Shown piece by piece: positions 48,261 through 54,934 of a stretch of 64,000 nucleotides of DNA. The notes below the pieces were generated by a model that was given only the letters and a program-made list of their open reading frames with translations, ran no database searches and was not told the DNA's origin. Source of the stretch: a bacterium (GTDB taxonomy: Bacteria > Zhuqueibacterota > Zhuqueibacteria > Zhuqueibacterales > Geothermadaptataceae); assembly GCA_024275575.1 (NCBI GenBank), contig JAJRYV010000076.1:62001-126000 (forward strand), in the 5' to 3' direction. The position numbers and the translations under genes are program-made. Positions within the stretch are counted from its first letter, which is position 1; each line of letters starts with the position of its first letter.

Positions 48261-49280
48261 ATGCAGACTGAAAAAAATGAATTGCGGCGGGATCCCATCA
48301 GTGGAAGCTGGACGATTGTAATCAATAATCACAGAAAGCTTGAAGATTTATTGCTGCCGCCCGAAAAGCCCCCGGCCTCACCGGAATACCTGATTAATTT
48401 TGAAAAATTTATTTCTGGGGAGGAAATTCTACGCATTCCTGCGGAAGAAGGCTCCACACCTGATGACTGGCTTCTCAAAGTCGTTGCCGGCAAGCATCCG
48501 GTACTGCAAATTCATGGGACATTAAACAACAGGGGAAAAGGGCTGTATGATGTCTGTGATGGTGTTGGCGCACATGAAATCGTTATTGAATCGAACCGTC
48601 CCGGCATTCCTTTTGAAGCGCTTGAAACAGCACATATTACTAAAATTTTCAGAGCCTATAGCGCGCGTATCCTCGATTTGAAAAAGGATTTTCGTTTCCG
48701 TTATATCACCGTGCATAAACAACAAAAAAATTCTGTTGCACAATCCACGCTGCGTCCTCTTTCGCAAATCGTTGCGACACCCATCACGCCATTGCGGATT
48801 CGCTTAAAACTTGAAAGTAGTTTGCAGCATTATAAATATAAAGAGCGCTGTTTGTTTTGTGATATTATCTATCAGGAACAGGAAAGTGACGAGCGGCTGG
48901 TGGTGGAAAATGACGCGTTTGTCGCCATTTCTCCCTTTGCCGCATCCGTTCCTTTTCACCTCATTATTCTGCCGAAAAACCATGAACCATTTTATGAAAA
49001 AAGTACACAATTAGCACAGCTTGCCGCGATAACAAAGGTTGTGTTAAATAAACTCGTCTCCACGACCGGCCAGAACAATTATGAGATTTTTGTCAACAGC
49101 GCACCCAATCTCGAGTCAGCAAAACGGCGAGGGTATTGGAAAACCCTGGAAAATGATTACCATTGGCAGATCGAAATATTGCCCACCCTGTCGTTTCGCA
49201 GCGATATTAACGAAGATGTCGGCTTCCCCATCAACTGTATTTCTCCGGAAGAAGTCACACGGCTTTTAAAACAGAGTTAA
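48261..49280 (+). CDS. GalT-family (galactose-1-phosphate uridylyltransferase-like) HIT protein with altered active site
   Basis: The 339-residue sequence matches GalT in overall pattern: RRDPISGSWTIVI, GAHEIVIESNRPG, a second zinc pair CLFCD (197-200), PFHLIILPKNHEP and the C-terminal YHWQIEILPTLSF. The HPHxQ motif, whose second His is the nucleophile, reads RPLSQ (165-169). The first CxxC of the family is also missing (ASPEYL instead). Only a divergent or non-catalytic activity can be proposed. The open reading frame is intact, so the change looks old and not an assembly fault. Confidence 0.82.
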   Translation: MQTEKNELRRDPISGSWTIVINNHRKLEDLLLPPEKPPASPEYLINFEKFISGEEILRIPAEEGSTPDDWLLKVVAGKHPVLQIHGTLNNRGKGLYDVCDGVGAHEIVIESNRPGIPFEALETAHITKIFRAYSARILDLKKDFRFRYITVHKQQKNSVAQSTLRPLSQIVATPITPLRIRLKLESSLQHYKYKERCLFCDIIYQEQESDERLVVENDAFVAISPFAASVPFHLIILPKNHEPFYEKSTQLAQLAAITKVVLNKLVSTTGQNNYEIFVNSAPNLESAKRRGYWKTLENDYHWQIEILPTLSFRSDINEDVGFPINCISPEEVTRLLKQS

Positions 49281-49426
49281 ACTCCGGCAGCAGGAATGCA
49301 CTTCGATCCATTCCCCGGTTAAGGATATTTAACTTGAATTAGAAAAGTATCTTTTATAAATCATGAAACCAGGCCTGCGGCTGATTCGGTCACATCTGAT
49401 GATGAAAATATAAAGTGACAACCAGC

Positions 49427-50128
49427 ATGCTCTTTGAACCAGAATTGATCCAGGGCATTTTAATCAAACGCTACAAACGTTTTCTGGCAGATATATCGCT
49501 TGCGGACGGTAAAAAGATCACCGCGCATTGCCCGAATTCGGGCCGCATGACCGGTTGTGCCGATCCTGGTTCAGTCGTATTTGTCTCTCCCGCAAGCAAC
49601 CCTAAAAGAAAATTGCAATATACCTGGGAGTTAACAAAACTTGCAAAGAACAACTGGATTGGCGTAAACACGATGCGCACGAACCGCATCGTTGAAGAAG
49701 CGTTGCGGAATCAAAAAATCCTGGAGCTGGATAGTGGCCTTTCATTGCAACGGGAGGTGAATTACGGAAAAAACAGCCGCATTGATTTTTTACTCACCGA
49801 AAGCAATGCGACAAAGATTTACCTTGAAGTGAAGAACGTATCCCTGGTAGAAAACGGCACTGCACTTTTCCCGGATGCGGTGACAAAACGTGGACAAAAA
49901 CACCTGAAGGAACTCATTGGAGTTGTGGAAAGCGGCAATCGGGGTGTAATGTTCTATCTTGTCAACAGACAGGATGCCGCAGTTTTTCAGCCGGCCGATC
50001 ATATCGACCCGAATTACGCCCGGCTTTTGCGTCAGGCTAAAAAGTCTGGCGTCGAGATTTTTGTTTATCAAACTGAAGCCGACAACCATAGTATCAGTTT
50101 AGGAAAATCACTGGTTTTTAACATTTAA
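49427..50128 (+). CDS. sfsA: SfsA family DNA/RNA nuclease-like protein
   Basis: SfsA (233 residues from ATG 49427, or 237 from GTG 49415) is a conserved protein with a PD-(D/E)xK-like core. The hallmarks are IKRYKRFLADISLADGKKI, AHCPNSGRMTGCADPGS, NRIVEEAL, RIDFLL and YLEVKNVSLVENG, then FPDAVTKRGQKHLKEL. The cellular role (originally sugar fermentation stimulation) is unsettled. ATG 49427 aligns with the usual family start. The gap 49281-49426 holds no clear promoter. Confidence 0.93.
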   Translation: MLFEPELIQGILIKRYKRFLADISLADGKKITAHCPNSGRMTGCADPGSVVFVSPASNPKRKLQYTWELTKLAKNNWIGVNTMRTNRIVEEALRNQKILELDSGLSLQREVNYGKNSRIDFLLTESNATKIYLEVKNVSLVENGTALFPDAVTKRGQKHLKELIGVVESGNRGVMFYLVNRQDAAVFQPADHIDPNYARLLRQAKKSGVEIFVYQTEADNHSISLGKSLVFNI

Positions 50129-50146
50129 CCAGCAATTGAGGGTGTC

Positions 50147-50338
50147 ATGTTCGAAACACAAGCACGATACCGCTGTGTGTTTTGCGGTGCGGAAAATGTT
50201 GTAGATGTGGATTTAAGCGGCGGGCTGGATCAGGAATATACTGAAGATTGTGAGGTCTGTTGCGCACCAAATAAAATTCACATTCACTTTGATGACAAGG
50301 ATTTTCGTGCTGCCGTTACCTCAGATTTTGACGAATAA
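50147..50338 (+). CDS. CPXCG family cysteine-rich zinc protein
   Basis: The 63-residue protein has two cysteine pairs, CVFC (10-13) and CEVC (37-40), in the arrangement of the CPXCG motif family (here with CVFCG). It also has the acidic core DLSGGLDQEYTEDC and the typical HIHFDD strand. The function is unknown. It follows sfsA at 18 bases. The greA gene runs toward it on the other strand with only 23 bases between the stops, and no terminator is seen there. Confidence 0.85.
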   Translation: MFETQARYRCVFCGAENVVDVDLSGGLDQEYTEDCEVCCAPNKIHIHFDDKDFRAAVTSDFDE

Positions 50339-50361
50339 TGCACGCAACAGATTATCGCAGG

Positions 50362-50841
50362 TTAGTCCTCGTAATATTGTATTTTTAGAACTTTGAATTC
50401 CTCCGGTCCACGCGGAAGTTGAACCATCACCGTATCACCTTCCCGGTGTTTCATCAGGCCTCTGGCAAGCGGCGATTGATAGCTGATGATGCCTTTTTCT
50501 ATGTCGGTCTCACCGTCTCCCAGGATGGAATAGCTGATGATCTCGCCGCTGGAAACCTTCTCGATTTTAATGGTTTTACCGAGAGTGACGATATCCGCCG
50601 GCAAATCTTCTTTGCGAATGACGCGCGCACTTTGAAAGCGTTCCTGCAAGGTTCCCAGTTTAGCCATTGTGTTTGCCTGCTTGTTTTTTGCCGCTTCATA
50701 TTCCGCATTCTCACGCAGATCACCGTGTTCGCGCGCTTTACCGATTTCCTGAGCAATTTCATTCTTCAAGTATTTTTCCAGCGCTTCGATTTCCTGGCGC
50801 AATTTTTCGTAACCTTTTTCTGTGAAATAATAAACTTGCAT
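50362..50841 (-). CDS. greA: Transcription elongation factor GreA
   Basis: GreA (159 residues) stimulates transcript cleavage by backtracked RNA polymerase. The N-terminal coiled coil begins YYFTEKGYEKLRQEIEALEK and has the acidic tip with the conserved AREHGDLRENAEYEAAKN. The C-terminal FKBP-like domain has VTLGKTIKIE and SPLARGLMKHREGD. AGAGG stands 8 bases before the ATG on the minus strand. It is the only gene here transcribed against its neighbours. Confidence 0.97.
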   Translation of the reverse strand: MQVYYFTEKGYEKLRQEIEALEKYLKNEIAQEIGKAREHGDLRENAEYEAAKNKQANTMAKLGTLQERFQSARVIRKEDLPADIVTLGKTIKIEKVSSGEIISYSILGDGETDIEKGIISYQSPLARGLMKHREGDTVMVQLPRGPEEFKVLKIQYYED

Positions 50842-50971
50842 TAAATTATACCTCTTTGATCTGTTGAGGGCGTTTAAATAAGTTCAATTTATCAAACGAA
50901 GAAAACCGGATCGATCCGTAATATAACTTCTGGTTTTTCTTTTTAATTGCGATAAATTTAGAACCGAGAGA

Positions 50972-51003
50972 TAAAAAAAGCGCGCTATTTCAAATAACGC
51001 GCT
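50972..51003 (-). terminator. Terminator-like hairpin reading leftward, also usable rightward
   Basis: AGCGCGCTATTT (50979-50990) and AAATAACGCGCT (50992-51003) form a 12-base stem with one mismatch. The left flank is a run of seven A, so on the minus strand the stem is followed by seven U. The right flank also ends in TTTTTC. It lies upstream of greA, so it should end a minus-strand transcript arriving from the right. Confidence 0.7.
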
Positions 51004-51179
51004 TGCTTTTTCAATCAGCTGTAAAAATATACAAAAGACCGTATCCGTTCGCAAGTGAATTCTTGAAAAATGATAAGCGTGCCCTTGCGAGGTGTTTGCA
51101 AGAGCAGGTCGGCGTATCCATGAGCTTGACACGCTAAAATCACCCTGAATTGTATCTCGCTTAGCTAGCACAATTTTTA

Positions 51180-51276
51180 ATAAATAGAGCGGAGCGATGT
51201 CCTGAGCTTGCCGATGGGGCATCCTCGCCGAGCTGCACGAGCGTTACGCTCAGTAAGGCGCTATCGCTCTATTTAT
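51180..51276. repeat. Long imperfect hairpin / inverted repeat
   Basis: ATAAATAGAGCG (51180-51191) is inverted exactly at 51265-51276 (CGCTCTATTTAT). The stem is widened by the neighbouring AGCGAT and ATCGCT. The inner part holds a second small stem GAGCG-TTA-CGCTC. It looks like a REP-type element or part of a small RNA. No gene overlaps it. Confidence 0.65.
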
Positions 51277-51306
51277 CACGAGTGAGACTAAACAAATACC
51301 CAGGAT

Positions 51307-51448
51307 CAATGTCATTAAGTTCGTGGATGTTGACCCTTGCAAAGGTTAGAAAAATCAACAAGTTAATCTCAAAGCGTGTTACTCTGTCATAACTCTTGTA
51401 TTACCAGTAACCTTGCAAGGGTGCCCACAGCCTAACTTAATGATATTG
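51307..51448. mobile_element. MITE-like element with terminal inverted repeats and imperfect target duplication
   Basis: The outer arms are CAATGTCATTAAGTT (51307-51321) and AACTTAATGATATTG (51434-51448), 14 of 15 complementary. The inner arms ACCCTTGCAAAGGTTA (51333-51348) and TAACCTTGCAAGGGT (51408-51422) differ by one base insertion. The ends are flanked by ACCCAGGAT (51298-51306) and ACCCAAGAT (51449-51457), a 9-base direct repeat with one mismatch that may be a target-site duplication. The 142-base element has no coding capacity. Confidence 0.6.
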
Positions 51449-51475
51449 ACCCAAGATTTACTGAAAGCGTATAAT
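51446..51475 (+). promoter_or_regulatory. Sigma-70-type promoter for mutY, -35 supplied by the repeat end
   Basis: TTGACC (51446-51451) and TATAAT (51470-51475) are 18 bases apart. The -35 box is made of the last bases of the MITE-like element and the adjoining direct repeat. The predicted start near 51482 gives a leader of about 65 bases before the mutY Shine-Dalgarno and ATA. Confidence 0.72.
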
Positions 51476-51545
51476 TCAATTGAAATTATAACGGATTTTT
51501 TTTATTATTTGCTGCACAGGAAAACGCTATCCAAGGGAGGCTCCT

Positions 51546-52646
51546 ATAAAAGAATTTGATCTATTTAAATATCAACAGTTATTACTCGAGTGGTATGATC
51601 GTGAAAAACGCAATTTGCCGTGGCGAAACACCGGCGATATCTATGAAATTTGGATTTCCGAGGTCATGCTGCAGCAGACCCAGGTGACGAAAGCACTACA
51701 ATACTATTCAAGATTCCTGCAGAGTTTTCCTGCCGTGCAGCATCTGGCGGCAGCAAATCTTGACGATGTGTTAAAAATGTGGGAAGGTATGGGCTATTAT
51801 GCCCGGGCACGTAATTTACACAAAGCAGCCCGATATATCGTACAAAACCACCAGGGTATGATTCCGGCGCGATTTGAAGCCTTGCTGCAAGTGCCGGGCA
51901 TTGGTGAATATACAGCTGCGGCAATTTCCAGTATCGTGTACAATGAACCTCGTGCAGTCGTCGATGGCAATGTCAAGCGGGTTCTCTGCCGGCTATTTAA
52001 AATAATGGAATCACCGCAGCTCTCCGCGATTCATAAAGAGATACAGCGTACAGCACAAAAACTTTTACTTGATAAACGGGCCGGCGATTATAATCAGGCA
52101 GTCATGGAGCTTGGTGCAACAATTTGCAGCCCGAAAAAACCCAAATGCCTCTTCTGTCCGGTTGCGGAAATGTGCCAGGCGTTTCAGTCACTGCCAAATC
52201 CGGCGCAATTGCCGGTGAAAAAGCCGGTGAAAAAGGTTCCCCACCGCAATATTGCGGTGGCTGTTTTGTGGGATGATGGACGTATTTTTATCGCAAAGCG
52301 GAATGAAAACGGCGTTTTGGGTGGCATGTGGGATTTCCCCTCGGTGGAATTGAAAAACGGTGAAACAGCACAACCGGCTCTTAAACATGAATTGAAAAAC
52401 ACATATGGATTTACCAGCGAAACAAGCGATTTTCTGATGGATATCAAACATGCTTTTACCCACTTCACAATGACGATGCAAGTGTTCCATTGTTTATTCA
52501 AGGATGGTGAACCACCTTTAAACGCAGCACGGGACTGGTGTTGGGTGAAACCTGGCGAGCTCACTTTTTACCCCTTCGCCGTCGTCTGCAAAAAAATTAT
52601 AAAAAGAATTGAAAATGAGTTTGTACCGCCGAATAATCGCCGGTGA
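51546..52646 (+). CDS. mutY: Adenine DNA glycosylase MutY, apparently starting at ATA
   Basis: MutY removes adenine mispaired with 8-oxoguanine. From 51546 it has 366 residues, with KRNLPWRNTGDIYEIWISEV and catalytic Glu39 (SEVMLQQTQ). The helix-hairpin-helix is VPGIGEYTAAAISS with catalytic Asp140. The iron-sulfur cysteines are 194, 201, 204 and 210, and a NUDIX-like C-terminal domain completes it. The N-terminus expected for MutY is encoded only from 51546, where the codon is ATA after GGGAGG and 5 bases. The first standard start codon is TTG 51615, which would lose half of the first helices. A changed ATG or a rare AUA start are both possible. It overlaps clpS. Confidence 0.9.
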   Translation: MKEFDLFKYQQLLLEWYDREKRNLPWRNTGDIYEIWISEVMLQQTQVTKALQYYSRFLQSFPAVQHLAAANLDDVLKMWEGMGYYARARNLHKAARYIVQNHQGMIPARFEALLQVPGIGEYTAAAISSIVYNEPRAVVDGNVKRVLCRLFKIMESPQLSAIHKEIQRTAQKLLLDKRAGDYNQAVMELGATICSPKKPKCLFCPVAEMCQAFQSLPNPAQLPVKKPVKKVPHRNIAVAVLWDDGRIFIAKRNENGVLGGMWDFPSVELKNGETAQPALKHELKNTYGFTSETSDFLMDIKHAFTHFTMTMQVFHCLFKDGEPPLNAARDWCWVKPGELTFYPFAVVCKKIIKRIENEFVPPNNRR

Positions 52647-52929
52647 ATCTCCCGATTTCGATGAAAAAACCGATGTCGATGATGATACCAAAAGTAAACT
52701 GCAAGACCCGTGGAAGGTTTTGCTTTTCAATGATGATATTCATTCGTTTGATGAAGTGATCATGCAATTGATCAAAGCCACGGGCTGTGCATTACATGAA
52801 GCGGAGGGCATTGCATTGGAAGCACATTTCAGGGGAAAAGCTGTGGCTTTTACCGGCGATTTTGCAAAATGTTTTAAGGTGACCGGGGTTTTGCGTGAAA
52901 TCCAGCTGGTTGTCGAAATTGAAGGGTAG
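52615..52929 (+). CDS. clpS: ATP-dependent Clp protease adaptor ClpS
   Basis: ClpS (104 residues) brings N-degron proteins to ClpA. The core has DPWKVLLFNDDIHSFDEVI and a helix rich in His and Ala (ATGCALHEAEGIALEAHFRG). The end is GVLREIQLVVEIEG. It starts inside the mutY end (ATG 52615, or TTG 52609 two codons earlier). Confidence 0.92.
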   Translation: MSLYRRIIAGESPDFDEKTDVDDDTKSKLQDPWKVLLFNDDIHSFDEVIMQLIKATGCALHEAEGIALEAHFRGKAVAFTGDFAKCFKVTGVLREIQLVVEIEG

Positions 52930-52949
52930 AATTTGATTTATGATATCGT

Positions 52950-53846
52950 TTAAGCCTGTTTTTTACGCATTGAAATGATCAGTGAAAGGGCGTTTTTTTC
53001 AATTAAAATACCGAATTCCGGAATGCTGTTATCATGAAAGCGGATATCGCTAAAACCGGCATTTTTCAAATTGTCGTGCAAATCCGCTTTTGAAAAAAAA
53101 CGCATCTCCAAAGTCGCGCCGGGCCCGCCGTGAAACCGCAGTTTATCGAAGCTCTGTTGCTCACCTGTACGTGTTGTGTTTTTTAAAACAAACCTGCCCA
53201 TTTCTTTGATGATTTGATAATCGTAAAGTTGCGGGTAATGCTCCTGCGTTTTACCACTATTGTGGTAGGGAACAGAAAATATACAAACACCTCTGTTTTT
53301 TAGCAGATCGTAAAGATTGGCAAACGCATTTTCAACGGGTGGCGGAATGTGTTCAAAAACATCGCTGGTGATGATGAAATCATAAGAATTGTGCTGCCCG
53401 GCATCGATGGAAGTGATGTCCAGGCGTGGGGTTTTGTGATAGAAGGTGTTTTGATAAGTGAATTTTTTTTGCAGTATTCCACCATAAATCAAAGCGTCGC
53501 TCATACCGATACCACAGATATTTTTCTGTGATTGCAATTTACAGAGTGTGATAATTCTGCCGAACAATTCCGTCGTCAAAGCGGCGGCGATGGAGCGAAA
53601 GCGTCGGTTTGAGCCGCAGTGATAACAGGATGTCAGCTCCCGGTTTTGCACGGCATCTTGGGGAGACCGACAGATTTTTCCGCAAATATTGCAGCGAAAC
53701 TTTACAAATTTTTCTGTGCTCAATATTTTCCGGTAAAGAAATTTTAAACGCAATAAAAGGAGTTTGAGCCGCCGTACGGTATATTCGATGATCGTATAAA
53801 AAAAATCCACGATGAATTGACCTGTTTTTGTCGGAGTTTTGCGCAT
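52950..53846 (-). CDS. Class I SAM-dependent methyltransferase with an N-terminal zinc ribbon
   Basis: The 298-residue protein has a basic, partly hydrophobic N-terminal segment (about 10-42), then a four-cysteine zinc ribbon (CNICG ... CYHCG, about 53-77). A Rossmann methyltransferase domain follows (FIITSDVFEHIPPPVENAF and the motif NLYDLLKNRGVCIFSVPYHN), with a C-terminal region. Motif I is degenerate (NICGIGMSDAL). The substrate is unknown. It begins 8 bases after the lptG stop on the same strand, so co-transcription with lptF/lptG and a role on an envelope glycolipid or sugar are only inferences from context. Confidence 0.8.
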   Translation of the reverse strand: MRKTPTKTGQFIVDFFYTIIEYTVRRLKLLLLRLKFLYRKILSTEKFVKFRCNICGKICRSPQDAVQNRELTSCYHCGSNRRFRSIAAALTTELFGRIITLCKLQSQKNICGIGMSDALIYGGILQKKFTYQNTFYHKTPRLDITSIDAGQHNSYDFIITSDVFEHIPPPVENAFANLYDLLKNRGVCIFSVPYHNSGKTQEHYPQLYDYQIIKEMGRFVLKNTTRTGEQQSFDKLRFHGGPGATLEMRFFSKADLHDNLKNAGFSDIRFHDNSIPEFGILIEKNALSLIISMRKKQA

Positions 53847-53854
53847 GGGTCATA

Positions 53855-54934
53855 TTATTTTGGTGCCCGGCCAAGCAGGGTGAGACCGGAAATAAAGAAG
53901 ATACCGTTGCCCATCCAGGCGCCGAGAAACGGGTGTAAATAACCGGTCTGGCTCAAGGTCTGGCCCATTTTAATGGTGCCGAAGAACAGGAAACAAAAAA
54001 GAAGGCTCAGAGCGATCCCCAGGGCGCCAGTGGAGCGCGCCCGCCCGGCAGCCAGCGGCGCACCAAAAAGAACGATGATAAAATTGGCGAATGGAAAAGC
54101 GATTTTTAAATATAAATCCGCCAGCCAGCGGTCGGGATCACCGCCGTTTCTCCTCACCTCTTCGATGAAAATTTCAAGTTCTTCGTAAGACATTTCCTCC
54201 GGCTTCTTTTGCACCGAGCTAAAATCTTCAGGCATAAAATTAAAACCCGGAGGCCTGAACATGGCGTAGCTGCGCGCTGTTTCTTCTTCTGCGGAAAATG
54301 TGCGAATGATGGCGTTTTGCAGAGCCCAGAGACTATCCTGCCAGATCATTTTTTCAGCATCGATACGTTTGATTATGCGGTTTTCGGCCAGGGTTATAAT
54401 CGATATTTTTCTTGCTGATTTCTCGCGTGTGTTGTAATTCCCGATAAATATTCGATTGCCGTTTTCGTCACGCAGGGCCAGGTTGGTCACCCGGCGTGGT
54501 CCGCGCCGTCCTTTTTTGTCGAGGTAATGACTTTTGATTTCTGCTTTCAGGGAGTTGGCTCGTGGAACGACGACTTCACTAAAATAAACAAAAAATATAC
54601 TGATAATTAAACTGACGGCAAAAAGCGGAGAGAAAATACGCAACAAAGCGATGCCCGAGGCTTTCATCGCGACTAATTCACTGTATTTTGATAGCTGGCC
54701 GACGCAGAACATCGCCGCAAGTAACATGGCGATGGGGGAAGTTAAAACCACGATATAGGGAATATAGTACAGGTAGAACTGGGCAACGATCATCATCGGT
54801 GCTCCGCGGTCGAGAAACAGCGACAGCTTTTCCACGGCATCGATGACGACAAAGATGATGATGAACGTGGTCAGCGCAAAGAAGATGTTGACGAGAAATT
54901 TTTTAGCGATATAGCGGTCGAGTAAGCGTATCAT
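53855..54934 (-). CDS. lptG: LptF/LptG family permease (probably LptG)
   Basis: The 359-residue protein begins MIRLLDRYIAKKFLVNIFFA, with six membrane helices (three at each end, about 10-32, 55-80, 95-115, 265-290, 300-320 and 330-350) around a periplasmic beta-jellyroll domain. This is the LptF/G topology. With LptB it forms the ABC transporter that extracts LPS from the inner membrane. It overlaps the upstream lptF gene by 4 bases. Which of the two is F or G is assigned by order. Confidence 0.9.
   Translation of the reverse strand: MIRLLDRYIAKKFLVNIFFALTTFIIIFVVIDAVEKLSLFLDRGAPMMIVAQFYLYYIPYIVVLTSPIAMLLAAMFCVGQLSKYSELVAMKASGIALLRIFSPLFAVSLIISIFFVYFSEVVVPRANSLKAEIKSHYLDKKGRRGPRRVTNLALRDENGNRIFIGNYNTREKSARKISIITLAENRIIKRIDAEKMIWQDSLWALQNAIIRTFSAEEETARSYAMFRPPGFNFMPEDFSSVQKKPEEMSYEELEIFIEEVRRNGGDPDRWLADLYLKIAFPFANFIIVLFGAPLAAGRARSTGALGIALSLLFCFLFFGTIKMGQTLSQTGYLHPFLGAWMGNGIFFISGLTLLGRAPK

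Larger units (their letters stand above)
50842..51545. other. Intergenic region with hairpins and no gene between greA and mutY
   Basis: These 704 bases carry no convincing coding sequence. They hold, in order: the greA leader, a terminator-like hairpin (50972-51003), an imperfect hairpin (51076-51135, ends AGCGTG/CACGCT), a long hairpin (51180-51276), a MITE-like inverted-repeat element (51307-51448) and the mutY promoter (51446-51475). A minus-strand ORF at 50884-51222 has no family features and is dismissed. Confidence 0.8.

Noticed and set aside
51298-51457. CRISPR array
   Set aside because: The repeats are inverted and nested, not regularly spaced direct repeats, and no cas gene is present.
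50842-51545. tmRNA, 6S RNA, SRP RNA or tRNA in the greA-mutY gap
   Set aside because: No CCA-ended tRNA-like domain, tag reading frame or SRP loop motif could be found on either strand, although a smaller unknown RNA remains possible.
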